Shown in pieces: positions 13,001 to 27,900 of a DNA stretch of 64,000 bases (positions are counted from its first letter, which is position 1; every line of letters starts with the position of its first letter). The notes beneath the pieces are model-generated. The model was given only the letters and a program-made list of their open reading frames with translations. It did not search any database and was not told the origin of the DNA. The stretch comes from Ophthalmolycus amberensis (Eukaryota; Chordata; Actinopteri; Perciformes; Zoarcidae): contig JAFEUB010000736.1 in assembly GCA_024529925.1 (NCBI GenBank), positions 3,704,501 through 3,768,500 on the forward strand. The letters are read 5' to 3'. Made by a program: the position numbers and the translations under genes.

Positions 13001-16000
13001 TGGGAGTAATAATGCAGTAGCGATATTGCTGAAAACCCCTTGAAGGAATGAAAGAAAAGAGAGGGTGTGCTTTATTTTGCTGGTCAGTATTTCTGTTCTT
13101 CAATAACCCCCATTTTACTCCGCTTTCTATTCTGCTGCTCTATATAGATTCATGCTTTCATGTACTGTAGGAGCATATGTGGGAAGCAATTATAGCTCCA
13201 TTAACTCAGGGTGTATATGCCTGCATGAGCAGGTGGGTGTGCACGTTACACATATTTGCACCTGTGTGCTTGAATGCCTGCATGCGTGTCTCCGCCACTG
13301 ACACACCGGGCGGGGGTTAAGAGCGGCTCAGACAAATTAATTATCTCTTCTCTGGAGGAGAGATGACTCACTGAAATAGAGGCTGCAAACCCAGCTCCTC
13401 ATGGTTGAGCAGAAGCCCAGGAATTACTCCCAGCCTAGCAGAGAGCAAGGGGCCTCCTTCTGAAAAAAGCAACAACTTGGATTTCATCCTCAGCTTGATG
13501 TTCAGATCATATTTCTTCCCACTTTTCATGTGCATAAGGCCAATTTATAAAAATAACTGCGACTGAAAGAAGACGAGCAGGCACATTGCATTTATAGATC
13601 AAAGTGGCAGAGGAATTTTAATGCATATGAATAGGTTTCACTTCCCTGAAATCGTTGACATAAGATCAAGGCTGCCATGTTTTGCATTGCCTTGCCTTGC
13701 ACAGAATAGGCTGTTTAGGTGCATAGTGTGCTGCTGAGTACACCAACACACAAACACAGACAGCTTCAATTCATAGCCTGAGAACTGAGAGATTGACATA
13801 ATGATTTAAAACCTATTAGTAAAAAACGTGTGTGTACATTGGTAATTTGGAAGTTGCAAATCTAATTTGAATGTCTGCTGCCTGGGAAAAAAACGGTATT
13901 GTCAGTGGGGCTTTGTTGAATAGTTAATGATTCTGCTGTCTCTGCCACAGCCTCTTACCCCTGACCTTTTCACTATTCCCTTATGACCTCTGACAGATAG
14001 CCCTGGGGAAAATAAGTCATGAAAAGGTCAATGCGAGGGTCAAGGAGTCCGATAAAAAGGTTTTTATTGAGCTATTACCTTATTATATCTCTGTGTGCAC
14101 ATAAGGCACAGTATCATGCCATGGTACACAGGAAGGTTAACAAAAAAAAGACAAGAGCACAAGCGAGGCAGAAATCCATGTAGTATTATAATAACACTGT
14201 GTTCATTCATTGACACATGTTTATTTATCAAAGCAGATCGGACCTACTAGCACATTCTAGCACGGGGTCGGTCATGCATCAGTAACAATGCATCACATTA
14301 TGTCAGAGTTACCTCCACCAGCAGCACGAGCCATGATGCAGACACTAATAATTCATGCCGTTTGCTTCAACCAGCCTTCACATCAGCCACGATGCCGAGA
14401 ACAACCCACCATTATCGTGAGCAGCAGCATTCCTGTGCTTAGCAGATTGGAGATGCCAGGCGCCCAGCTTAGCGCTGGGCAGAAATGTCCTGGCTGCGCG
14501 CTGCAAGGATGGCAGGATCACAGTGGTCTGCAAGCATCCTCCAGCTACCAGCCACCAGGCCTTGGCTACCTCCTTTATATGGGCAGAGTGCCTGTTTCCT
14601 CTGTCTGTTTGTGTATGTATATTTGGCGCGATTGTGCTTGCATATTCCTGCAAGAGTCTGCTACGGGGCCTTCTTACCCTTGCTGTGAGGTATATTCTTA
14701 CCCTGTGGTACGGGATTAGTCACAACGCTGAATGGGAAGACATGGAAACAGCAGCAGGGGAGGAGAGTAAGACGAGAGCAGAGGAAACCCCACAAAGATG
14801 AGAGCAAACGTGTGGGTGGATTGTGTGAGTTCATGTGTGCCTGCACACCATGGATATTCATCAATTTCCCTAACATTCTCTACTTTTCCTCTGTCATAAA
14901 ACCCAGAGGCAAGAAGTAAACACAAACTCTATCAGATCTCCTTCTCTCTGCCTCTGTTAGTTTCTCTCTCAGCCATTCCTCCTGTTTCACGCACTTCTCT
15001 CCAATTGTAAAGTTAGCTATGCGTTTGTGTGTGTTTGATTGATTGATAAGTGAAACGTCTCTGTTGTCTAATCGGAAACAAGTATAATGTGAGGTCCGGA
15101 GGATGTGGAACATATTCTCTTTAATCTCTGAATGTGCAGGTGTTACAGCTACTTAGTGCTTGTCGTGAACAGCATAAGCCCCGTTCTCAATTCTGTATCG
15201 CAGCGTGAAGTTACTTATCTCTTCCAGGTGTGGCAGACATGTGTTTTTGGAAACGGATTGAAAAAAAAAAGCTTGAGTCATCCACTTCACATAGCAAGAC
15301 AAAATCGATAAACTTTGTGTGTTTGGCTGCATGTGGGTGTGTGTTTGTGTTTATGTGTGAGCGTGTGAAAAATAGCAGCGGTGTGATTTATGTAAATGAG
15401 TGTCATCGGCCGAGGAGGAGGCAGAATTCCCAGGCCTGATGAGTGGCTTAATGATTCATCAGCCTGGCTGAGGCAGGCATCAATATTGGATGACAGAGTG
15501 GGTCATGCAGGATTGCTCGCCCCTTGATTAAAGTGCTCCACAGCTAAACGCCTCACTTCCTCCATCTTCTCTCCCGACCTTCTGCAAGGATGAATACAGA
15601 AATGTGCCATATTCGCACACCCCCTCACACACACACACACACACACACACATTTGCACACATGGTCACACACACCTCCTCCTCGATCTCCTCCTGTACAG
15701 CCTTATGTCATCTCACCTCTCACATGCTTAATAAGCTCTCATCCCCTCTTCATCTCCTCACTCTGGTTCTTTGGTCTTAATCCAATCACGGTGGGTGAAA
15801 GAGGAAGAGAAAGGGGTAGAGAGAGGCAGCGAGAAAGCAGGAGAGGGGGGAAAGAAGACGCTGGAAAGCGTGGGAGGAAAAAAAAGAGAAAGACACAATT
15901 TAAAGCTTTATAATTTGTCTGTACGGAAATGGAACCTTTCTCTCTGGAGATATGACAGCAACATAAATGTTCTTTCTCTCCTCTCCACGCACAGAGCGGA

Positions 16001-19000
16001 GGGAGTCATTTTCCCTCTGTCTCTCTCTTTAAGCTTCATGGGGGTGTTGGTGTGACAGGACAAATCTCTGTCTATTAGGAGACATAAACCTCTAAACCCC
16101 GAGCTACAAGGCCATACATACTAATGCAACCATACAGAGGGCTGGATAGAAGTTGGGAACGATAGCGAAGACACACTGAGAAAGGAGGAGATCTGGAGAG
16201 CAGAGAGATGGAAGGAGGGAGAGCATGATGTTGAAAGCAGAGAGAGTCCTGGTGGGATTTCTATCCCCGGCCAGCACAGGGTCTTAACTGCTACACAATC
16301 TTTGAGGACAGCAAAACCAGCTTTAACAAAGTCGGACTGACGTGCACCACAGAGTGAGTTTGTGTGCGTCTCCACTGTGTGAGTGTGATGATGTTGTACC
16401 AAACAGTTCATTCCAGCCTTCTCGTCCGTGGCATCATTAATTTGCCATTCATGCACTCATACTCTAATGTGCCAGAGAAAAGATCACTCACTCTTATTGG
16501 CCGCACTCATGTTATCCCCTGATAGCACCAATGAACCACACACAGTGAACATGCACACACACACACACACAAATGCTCACCCAATCATAAATGCCTGAAA
16601 GACAGCAATCATTCCTCAATTCAGCGACAGCAGAAACCAATCGCTCTCGCTCAGCCATCCTCGCTCCCCTCATCTGTGAGTTTGGCGAGATTTAGCCGAG
16701 CGTTAAGAGTGCAGCGTCTAATCTGCAATCGCATTAATCCTGGTCTTTAAATCTGTCTCTTCCCAAACTGATTACCTTCATCTTCTTAACTTGTCTTTCA
16801 CTCGAATCTGTATTATCACACTCTGACAGATTACAGTCGCAGTTTGATCACTCCAACAGATAGTGACGCAATCCTCTTTGAGGCAGTCAATCAGCTGTCT
16901 TGTCTGGACAGACGGAGTCCTGCACATTACGTGTGTTTCTTGTTTGACTCTGCAATTTGAATTATGATATAATTCAAAATTGCCTATTGTATAACACTAC
17001 AGTATCAGTATGAACATCTCAAGCTGTAAAACGACTTAAAGTATGCACTAATTGAAGTTTAATTTGTCTCTGTATTTAATAAGGTAATTGAGAAACATAA
17101 CCAGGTGCGTCACGACAAACTATCAGCGAATCAGGCCCTTGGAAGAGAGCGTCCTAATATTTGCCGACAGATGGCTGTTTCTTCACATGAAGGTTTATGC
17201 AAGTCGTTGTCCTGGGGAATATCTTCCGTTGCAATGCCTGCAACATCACATTTCATGGCACATATTATTTGAGGCATTTTCATAATGAACTATTTTGCCT
17301 TTATTCCACTGACAGTATGAGCCTCAGGTGACACACCATTAACAGCGCTCGTTATTTTCTTCCATTCCGTGGCTTAAGCAAGGCCCCTTAAGCAGGCCGA
17401 CGCTGTTATAAAGTATCGATTTTTCTTCATGGATCTCTGAAAGCACGACCAAAATCTCCAAACTTGTAAAGTTATCTTTTTATTCTTTTGGTGTCACGTT
17501 CATAAATGAACACTTCCGGACATATAGGCCAGGACAAATAGCCTGATATGATAAAACTGGAGCTTTAATGATGCTAATCTACAATTCTCATGAACGAACG
17601 CTCATTTACGCACAGGTGGCATTCATCATGTTTACTGTGGTTGTTTACAGGTATATGAAGTTAGGAGCAATTGCTGAATTTGACGTGGCTCACTCGTACG
17701 AGCCCTCGGACAAAAAGTAAGAGAAATATCTGATAAGAATACGAACATGTTCTTGCATGAGGCCCAACGATCCTGAACATACAGACAAGGCAATGGAGAT
17801 GTGTTTAAGGCAAAACAGTGAACTTTTACCAAATCAGTCACTTGATCTCAATCCAACTGAACATCTGTTTTATTGGTAAGAGATTGCTGCACTACAGGCC
17901 TGACTAGAGAGGCTACCTAAGTGTCTGCTGATGTCTATGGGTCTCAGAGTTCAAGCAGTCACTGACAGTTTATGTTTATTGAAAATGTAAAGTTACTTTT
18001 GGATCCCCAAAATTGGAGGTTATTTTTAAAAAAGGGATGCAATTCCCATATCAAGTCTCTAAAGCACCTTTATAATTCTGGAAGATTGAGCTTTAGCTCT
18101 TCGGGATTGTTCTGTTTCAAATGCCATTTGCAGGATTACAGACCCAACAAAATGGAAGAAGTACACTCGGGAAAGATAGATAGATAGATAGATAGATCGA
18201 TCGATCAATCGATCGATCGATCTCGGGTTTAAGGATCAGATCCAGGGAGAAGCACACCTCATTTCAACGAAACAACAAAGGGCACAGGGCAAATTTGCAA
18301 ATATAATCCCTTCATCATTTATTCATTCAGTTTGTTTGTCTTGCATGCTGCTCAACTTAAAAGGTCAGAGGGAGACGGAACATTGGGTTATATTTTGAGC
18401 GAGACACAGTGGAAAGACGAATGCTGGTGATTCATGGTGTGTAGAGGCCATTTCTTAAGATAGCGCACAGTTTATGAGTCACGACACACCTGACTCTGGA
18501 TCATTGGAATAGTCTGTGCATGTGGTGGTAATCTTGCTTTGTGAATTATTTTTGCCTGTCTACTGTCTCCTTCACAGAGTTGGTTGCTGGCAGTGTGTGA
18601 GATAACGTTGCTCACTGGTGCTAACACATCTGTCCTTTTGGCTAAAAGAAGCATCGGACCGTATCTATGGTCAACACATCTGCGGTTTTGGCTGCGGTTG
18701 CTCTGCTTGTTCTAGCCATACTTCTAACTGGCTTTGATGATCTGGAGCAAACAAAGATACACCAACATTATCAGATGGTTTCACAAAATACCGGCCGGGA
18801 CGTACATGCAGATGCATGCACACACGGCAGATTAATAAATCGGTGGGTACTGGCCATAGTGGCATATTAAAGGCAGTCAAGGGAGATGCATTAGGGCTGT
18901 AAATACCAGCTCATTAACACTCAGCGATCCTATTTGGCAGTCTGTGTTCCTATGTGTGTGTGTGTGTGTGTGTTTGTGCTCGCAAATGTGTCTGTCGCCG

Positions 19001-22000
19001 AGATCTACAGGTCATTACAGTAACAAGCAACTTAGCCCTCAGGTCAGCTGCCATTAGCTACAGAAGAATGGCCAGAAATCAACGCGGCAACGCCAGACTC
19101 TCACACTGCCAGACTTTCTCCACGTGTGTCTGACGGAAATAATCACAGGGACACTTTAGAGAACGGGCAGGGATGAAAACAGAGAGGCATTTAGACTGCG
19201 AGGGGGGGGGACAGAGCTGGAGCGAACAGATTTGCTGAATTATTTTTGTACCACTAATGGAATTGTTTCTATTCATTACAGTGGCCAAGTTAGGGTGATA
19301 ATTATAGCCAAAGACAATTCAAGACTTAATTGGGCTTGATAAACAGTTATGAATTGTTCATTGAATTGTCCTCACAAAGGCACAGTAGCAATTAGAATTT
19401 CTCTGAATTCGTAAATGTCACTGTTAGTCCCTGTGTCACTCTCCTCTCTTTACTTTCAAGATTCATTTAATCTTAAAATAAGCAGATGTCCTTTATGTTT
19501 TTCAGAGATCTGTTCTTGTACTCTCCAAATATTGCTTAATAAAAAGCACCACTCATTAGATTTTGTCCATAATAAATCAACACTGTTATACTTAACAATA
19601 GCATCATGCATAGATTAACACAGCTGGAAAGAAGCAACGGTTGTTGTTTTTTCGGTTGAAGAACAATAGTTTCCTTAAAGTAAGCCATGTTCATGAAGTT
19701 TTTATCTCCCCCCTTCAGTCGAAGTACTCTTCAGTTAATATATTTGAACAGAGAGAATCTGTTACCACCAGTTATGTTGCTACTGCTCTCTTTTACTCTC
19801 TCTCTCTGGATTTGTTATGCAAGCTGAGGCATAGTTTTTGCTAGTTTGGATATGTTTTGAATTTCATACTGAACCAAGATTGCAATTAAAACGTGTGGTG
19901 CCATGTTGTTAACAATTATCATATATGAACAGTTTTTTCTCACTATGTCCAAGCCAACACAATTTAAGTCAGAAGTAGCACAAATTCAAATGCTGGAAAT
20001 TATATTTCTTTGAGCCTATATCACTCCGTGCATTAAGCCCCAGCCAAACATCCCGTTTTAACAGGAAATACATCACATTAAAGAAGCAAAATCCTCTCAA
20101 AAGCAGTGGCGGGCCGTGCATTTTATACCTGGGCCTTCACTGCTGGTCCTGCAGCTGAAATACCACCTTATAACCACATTGTGGCGCCACAGCTCATTTT
20201 AAAGGCTGTAACTATGTACGTCTTCGTATTAAACCGTTCGAATCGGTACGAGTCGTTTAACGCTCGAGCATTTAGAGAATGCAATAGCCTAAATTCAGGA
20301 AAATATAATGTTCTCAGCTGGTCTGGCTGCGGGATCCACCGTCATTCCTTAATGACAAGCCGCGACCCAAAGAGAGTGACATTTTACTTTCACAACATGA
20401 GCGTTGAACGCACCTCTCTGCAGTGTCTTTCCTCCTCTCAGCACCTTGTCTCATGGTGCAGCTCAACTCAGTCAGAACGCATTTTGATTGGCTGACCTGA
20501 ATCACGTGATGTGATTCACTACCCATCAGCCTCTGCCGACTGCGACACATTCCACCCCCTCATTTGTTACTTGGAGCAACCTGACGAGTTCTCCTTGCAC
20601 ATGGACTGGAAAGATGATAGCTTCAAGGCTCTCTTCCTGCTGACAGCTTTAACCTGTCCCAACTTCAAGTCCAGCCATGTTCCGACTGTTACATTCACTC
20701 ATGCAGCTGCAACTTTTACGTTTCGTGATAGTCACGTGCTCACCCACTGACCAATCACAGCACACTGCACCTAGCGGGAAAGCTACAGATGAACACTGAG
20801 CTGCATGTAATGCTGACGTCATTATAGGCCGCTAGCAGCCGCTGACACGTCAAAGAATACGCCCAACATGTCAAACTAAAGATCTGATTGGTTGAACACT
20901 ATGACAATCAACAATATCGTCCCCATGTACTTTAATCTGCACTGGCGGCAGAGCCGAGTCTGCAGGCCTCTGGCTCTGTTCTTACCTAGAGACACAGAGG
21001 TGAGATCTGAGAGCAACTGAGAGCAACTGAGAGCAACTGAGAGCAACTGAGAGCAACTGAGAGCAACTGAGAGCAACTGAGAGCAACTGAGAGCAACTGA
21101 GAGCAACTGAGGAAGACAGTAGCTGTGCAATGAGAAAATAAGATAATGGGAAAAATATTTTTATAAATTATAATACATGTAGTGCATTTAAGAAAATTAT
21201 TAAATTATAAAATAAATTATAAATCTTTTTTTTCTTCTTTTTTTAAAATATAAATAGCTTTGTGATTATGTTTAGGCCAGCAGAGAAGGCCTTGCAGGCC
21301 CTGACGGCCCGCCACTGCTCAAAAGAGTGGCTATGCTGTAAAATCACTCTGTAAATCTTTCCTCACACTCTGTCCAGGATCGGAGTCCAGCCATCCATGG
21401 AATTACTGTTCAATATGTAATTACAACTACTGAGAAAGTGACCATTAAGACGAGTGAAACAATTTAGCTCAAGTGCAGCAAATGTCTGTAAACTATTTAA
21501 ATTATTTATTTTAATGTAATTGACTAAATCGTAGCAAATTCTTAAAAAGATTAAACTGCACTGAACATATTCAAGTCCCTGTACATCAAGTATTCATCAC
21601 TCTGAGCATTAAAGTAGCTTCATTTCCAATGTTTTCTATCGTATATGCTTTTCATGTCATTTCCAACAAATTTTAAAATGTGTTCTGTCGAATTTTCTTT
21701 TCTTTTTTGAAGAACAGCACATTGTTTAGTAGATGGCTGAAGAAAAAAAGCAAACCTTTAAAAAAAATAAATAGCTGATGGCATATGAATAGTGGTTAAA
21801 GCTAATTCCAATTGCAGACTTGGCCTCAATGCAGCCTCTCTCGGTCCTTGAGGTTCCACCTGCAGTCAGCTTACTGTCAAGATGTTAGTAAGAGTTAAGT
21901 TATGACAGTGATCAGCATATTATCGAAGCGGTCTCCGGTTCTCTGTGTAGATCAGCAGTCTTGAAGGTCAAGATCACTAGACGAAGAATTCTGAAAAGCT

Positions 22001-24879
22001 TTTAATTATGCTTCTTTGAAATCTCCATAAGTCTGATAGTATGCTTACAACTAATGAGGGTGTCATTTTTTTATTTTATATTCCATAAAAGCTCAAAAGG
22101 GCAGTTTGACTGCAGATGGCAGTGAGGTGATTGCCGCCAAAGCTTTGATCTGCAGAACTCCCAGAGGTTTCTCAAGGGACTGTGTCTTTCTAAAGACTTT
22201 CTTGTGAATACATTGTATATCATTACTTTCCACACATTTCCAAACGCTGACATACCACGTGTGCAAAACACTTTAAAGCGTGACCTGTTCATTTCCACAG
22301 AAGCTCGGGACATTGAATTACATGTGTGTGTGTGTGTGTGTGCCGGAAACTCCAGTTATGGTTTCTTAACGATTCTTATTTCTGGCATAATTTCAGCTAT
22401 GAAGAGGAATAACATGGCACTTCTCGCACAAATTGAGGATAAGCGAAGAGAAGAAAAAAAGCTCATTCACATTCACAGCCTCGCATAAACACTCACACAC
22501 ATAATCCTGCAAACAATCACTGTCCGTTTAGGTCTGCAGATATCAGCTGTGCTTTCGCTGCAAACACATTTGTACTAGTGAGGTAAATTGAGGTCTATGT
22601 TAATTTAGCACTGGTATATCAGGTTGACACTATGTGCGAGTGTGCATGCATATGTGTGTTTGTGTGGATGTAATTCTGTAAGCATGTCTATTCATTCTGT
22701 GTTGGTGCATAAGGGTATAGAAATCATATTAGGTGTATTTATTTAAGGCAAATGAAAGCTCTCATGTATGACTTTCTTCAGCAGGAAAATGCATGCCAGG
22801 TCTCCGACATAAACAAATGGCTCCTGAGTTCACACACACACACACACATTTTCTGCTTTTTTGCATTCACACCTTTTCTCATGTACATACACCCCTCTTT
22901 CTCTATAAATGTCTCCCTCTTGAAAATAATTACCCTGACAGAATGCAGAGATGTGAGAAGAAAGGGTTCGGGGGTAAAAAGGCAAGTAGGCAGAAATATG
23001 CATGTACACACATAAAATGAGTACCGGTATATGAAGACATGCACTTACACAGCTTCTAATCTTGCATAAGCCCAACAGTTGACAAATAAACAGCTTTCAG
23101 TATCTCAATCTCTTCACCCTGGCACCACTCAAAGAAAGGCCGCTCTGGGTGATTGGATCATTTCCTGGTCGTGACTTAAGCCTGCAAGGCAGGTCGATAC
23201 CACGGCGGTACACACACACAGAGTAACACAGGATCGATGTATATTAGTTACCTTTCTGCTGATTTCAGCATAGGAGATTCGTATCCGCTTGGTCCTTTCT
23301 TCAGCCTCCTCTCCTCTTCACCCAATCTGACTGAAAGCCAGATGGAAAGAGCCAAAGGAAGGACAGTTGTTTTCTCTGTATGTGTGTTTAAGAGTGTGTG
23401 TGCGTGTGAGTGTGTGTGTGTGTGTGTATAGTTATTATGTAATTATAATTGTAATTTATATGTGTGAAAAGTAATGCCATGAACAGGGATTGTTACTCTG
23501 TGGTAATAATAATGCCAGGTGTTCGTGCGTGTGAATGCCTGCGATGGCAGGCAGGGGTCATTTCTTCTCTTGTCTGCATTCCTATCCTCCCTCTCTTTTC
23601 CTCTCACCTCTGTTCCTGCGTGCAGGCATATTACTGAAGCAAATTGGGGCCAATAGACTCTGTCACTGCATGACCGAGGGCTCACCAAACAGAAAGGAAA
23701 CAAGCTAGACAGAGAGAAAAATGCAAATAGAGGGGATAAAAGTGGAGATAGAAGAAAGAATAAAGAGTGAGTTAGTGGGGATAAAAAGGCTGGGAAATCA
23801 GGAGAGCGAGCAAAGAGAGGGAGAAAAAGCCAAGAGATGGACGGAGGGAAGGAAAGAAGCAGAGAGTGAGAGAATAAAGTGACAACCTCAAATTAAATTC
23901 CCATCATGTCAGTGTAGAACAGAATTCAATAGTGTTTATTGGCAGCCTCCAGCCTCAGGGAAATTACATTCTGAAGCAGAGCATGGCATGAATGCACACA
24001 CAACCCTAAACATGTGCACGCGCCCACACACGCATATACACACACACAAGCACACACATCTGTTGTACACAACACGGTGCACGTCCTCGAACCCCCCAAA
24101 AAAGGCCCTCTGCGATTTATCCCCTGAGGTCCATGTGCCATTAGTCCAGAATGTGTATCTATGTCCATGCGCTATTTGCGCGCCTCTATGTGTGTATTAG
24201 TCTGAAAGTTCTTCAAGTGCACGGTTTTACCAGTGTACAAAAGACCAAGTTGTACATTTAAGAAGCTCAGTTTTTCTCTCTGTCGGCCACAATTGCCACT
24301 TTCCCTGCAGTCAGACTCCGACTATTTGCCATTAAAGTACATACACAGGCTTCTATTACAGTGGCTGTATTAAATGTGTCCCCAGGCTCAAGTTGCCATG
24401 AACACAGGGCTTCAGTGCCTTTGTCCAACCTCCAGCAGCAGCAAAAGCAGCATACTTTAATGGGAAGCTGTTTAACAGTTTTATGCAGAGCACATGTAGA
24501 GGCTATTACTGCTGATGTCTCTGGGATGCAGATTTTCTCTAAATGGCTAACAATCTGCTATTCTTTCAACCCTCCTCCCCCTACTCCTCTTGCTCTCTAT
24601 CTCTGCCCCTTTAACCCTTTATGTCTCGGTCTGTTTATGCCTCTATCTCGACTCTCTTTTATTTTTCTCCCCCTACCCCTCCAATGCACTCACTCCGTCG
24701 TTCTCTTCCTCCAGGAGCATGCAGAGGGGGCTTTGGGCTGCTCAGTGGAGGATCTGAAGGCTCTTTTCTACTGTGAGCTGTGTCACAAGCAGTACCTCAG
24801 ACACCAGGAGTTTGACAACCACATCAACTCCTACGACCATGCACACAAACAGGTACATGGGATGCACCGGCACTGCAGT

Positions 24880-24921
<42 letters not shown>

Positions 24922-27900
24922 CTATGTAACAGCACACATGCAGACATTTATTATGATCTCTTGTCATGGAATGTGGGTGTGTTAGCTTTATGCATGTTGA
25001 CGGAATTCTACTTTACAGTTCCATGTCAATCTGCCCATTGGGTACAGTTTCCCAGCAGGCAACAGTAGGAGTGTGACAACCGCATCATCATTACAGCACA
25101 CACACAGAGGTGGGACTTGTGGCAGATACTCATAATATCGACACACTCGTAGCAACTGAAACATGTTGTTAATCATACGGTGCACAGTATTTATTTTAAA
25201 ATAATGAATTTAAAATCTTAAAATCAAAGTCCCACATTTATAATAACTAGTGCAGTGCATACATACATGCATACATACAAATAGACACTTTTCCATTTTA
25301 GTTCGATGGAAGTTTTTTTTTCTGGTTCAAAATTTAGAGCACTTGATTTATATGTATCTGGTGCATGAGCATGCTGCTACAAAATGCACTTTATTCTTCA
25401 AATTGCAATTCTTTCAAAAGAGAAATAAATATTCTGTACCAAATACAACACGGGGCTATTAGCATTGCTCAAGTATGATTCTATTATTCCGGTTTGGACA
25501 CGATGAGGCCAATGGACCATTAGGAAAAGGCCCGGCAGCAGGTTTTCTCCTGCGTTCTGCTTCCACGTTCATTTTCATACACAACCTCCACTCTGGACTA
25601 ACAAAGCTGAAGGTTCTGCTGATAGCACATTCTCCCACAGCTATCTGTTGTCATGCCAAGGCATACACTCACACACAAAAACATACAGACATGCACTTCC
25701 CCGTGTACACACTTGCCCTCAAACACAGGCAATCTCTCAACCAAGCCGAGCCACTTGCTACTTCTGAACGCCCACACTGTGCAACATGAAATAAACATGA
25801 AATAAGACTGTTCCTTCACTGTCATTGTATTTTGAAAATGAATCGAAGCAACTGCAGGCCAATGTTAATGCTTTGTTTTAGCCAGCGGCAGGGACATGAA
25901 ACGAGCTGCATGAGGCACTGAGCTGACAGTAGCCACTGGCACTGTAGGAACACACACACACATACAGGCATGCATGCACACTATTGAGTAGACAACAGAT
26001 GAAATTCTAGCTGAAGCGAGCTTCCCTGCAGGAGTATTGGCTTTAGAGAATGGCAGCTGATTGCGTTTGTTCTGTCTCCTTTCCTTGTCATCGATTCAGG
26101 GATGAACATCTCTGAATGCAGCGCTTCATCAGCATTTACTGCTGATTACAGAAATTGCTCATTACAAGATAATTATACTCCCTTTTAAATAAAAGGGCAA
26201 TCAGCCCATTAGCATGGCCCCTCACATGCTACCTAAGAATACACCAATCCTCATTCTAAGGCCCTTGTGGATTTGAAATGAATCAACTCTGACTCAGCTA
26301 TAGTTGCCTCAGCCTGAGCACTCCTTAACACATCTAAAGGAATATTGATCGAGGCTTTGACAGATGGATTGAGCTTCACAACGCATAGCTAGACTGGCAT
26401 GTTGGAGAGTGATATCGCTTCAAGCTGTTGGGGACATGACATCCTCTTTGAAGACAAAAGTATCCACTTTAAAGTGTGAAACGGAAATATCTCTGCACTG
26501 TGTGCTCTGTGAAAATGGTTCTGTGTGCAACATTTTGTTTGGCTCTAAATATAGCTACAGGTTTCCCTGCAGTGGGATCTGTTTTTAAGAGAGAACAATA
26601 ACCTGGCAGAGTGCAAATGCAAGGAGGAAGAATTCATCTTCATACATTCCATCTATTATAGACTGCTCTCTCTCTCCCTCAGTCATTGCCATGGACAGCT
26701 ACTCCGATCTTTTCTTCCTCCTCTTTCCTAGCTCTGTCCGCAATCGTTCATTATGTATGCCTCTCTGCTTGAACATGATCAATATTTCCCATAGAATGAG
26801 TTTAGCATCAAAGCCACTCAAAACTCCTTACCACACACGTGATCTCTAACACATCTACAATGCACAAGCACCTATATACCGTAGTTTAAGGGACACAAAT
26901 CCACAAGTGCTGCTCCGTTGGCACATACTCAAGACTTGCTGTCTTCAGTGAGCTGACAGTGGGATGTTAAGCAACGAGCAATAATGTCAAAAGACACCAA
27001 TTGTGTAAGACTCAGCAGAGATTAACCTGACGACTGTCAGCTCCAGCATAAGATCTGGGTGTGAAAGAGAGTGAGTGTATAAATAAATCTGATGTCTGAG
27101 GGGCTAATCTGATGTGTGCGTGTGTTTGTGCAATACATACTGTATGGATGAATAATAGCGTAACATAATCTAAAAGTGAGAGTGGTGTAATCCTGTTGCA
27201 ATTTATACTACAGGATAAATTCACAACTATATAAAATAAACAACAAATCCTAAATTTATAAGCCGTGGGTGGATTGCACGTTGAGGTAGCTAAAAAATAT
27301 ACTGGGACGCGAGAGAGAAGAAGACGGGAGATAAGAGGGATAGTGGTGCACGATACTGCAGCTATTCCCAAACTCCTTAGTCCCTCTTTAGCCTTCAGAC
27401 GTAGAACACACCAACATGCACACGCACACGCACACACACACATACACCTGCCAAGCATAAAGGAGGGATTAAAGTGTGTCAGAAAAGGAAACTGGAGAGA
27501 GAGGCATGAATCATTGTTTCCCTTAGAGGACTGGCACACCTGGTTATAAACACATAGTTTCACACATGTACAAATACACACATGAGAACTCACACAAAAA
27601 AAAACCTCAAAATTGAGCTAATTGTTATTTTTTATGCACTATGATGGGGATGAAGACCCACCAGTTTACTCAAAATTAAATCACTCACTACTCACTACCA
27701 TGGTGTGCGAGTTATGTTATGTTTCTTACATTTGTGCACACTCACACACACACACATACTGGCATTTTTCCAGCAGACATCTCTTTACGATGTCTGAGAT
27801 GGTTATTTTGCCAATGTGTAATTTCAGCAACGACAAATGTACCCTTTGCTGCACTCCGGCTAAAGAGCAGATCAGTCATTGGATCAGATTGTCTTTCAAA

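Larger units (their letters stand above)
7063..24714 (+). other. Intron 1 of the znf804b-like gene (17.65 kb)
   Basis: A long first intron is typical of ZNF804 genes. It holds a GA-rich tract (7750-7935), a 42-bp perfect palindrome (8153-8194), several CA/GT repeats (7531-7570, 11203-11231, 12449-12486, 12926-12951, 15627-15651), a Tc1-like fossil (17790-18080), a GATA/GATC array (18174-18222) and a hAT-like element (20104-21317). No internal exon is supported. Repeat-poor stretches such as 13300-13700, 16600-17640 and 26000-26900 (the last in intron 2) could be conserved regulatory DNA, but this is untested. Confidence 0.75.

Noticed and set aside
14288..14719. 143-aa + frame in intron 1
   Set aside because: No recognisable domain, no matching splice sites or codon pattern; two other frames are also open nearby. 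May be conserved non-coding DNA but not supported as a gene.
21011..21110. Regular short repeats considered as a CRISPR-like array
   Set aside because: Direct tandem copies with no spacers, inside a eukaryotic transposon.
24361..25068. 235-aa frame containing the zinc-finger exon
   Set aside because: Only 24715-24852 is supported by splice sites and family alignment; the rest is intron read-through including a CA repeat.
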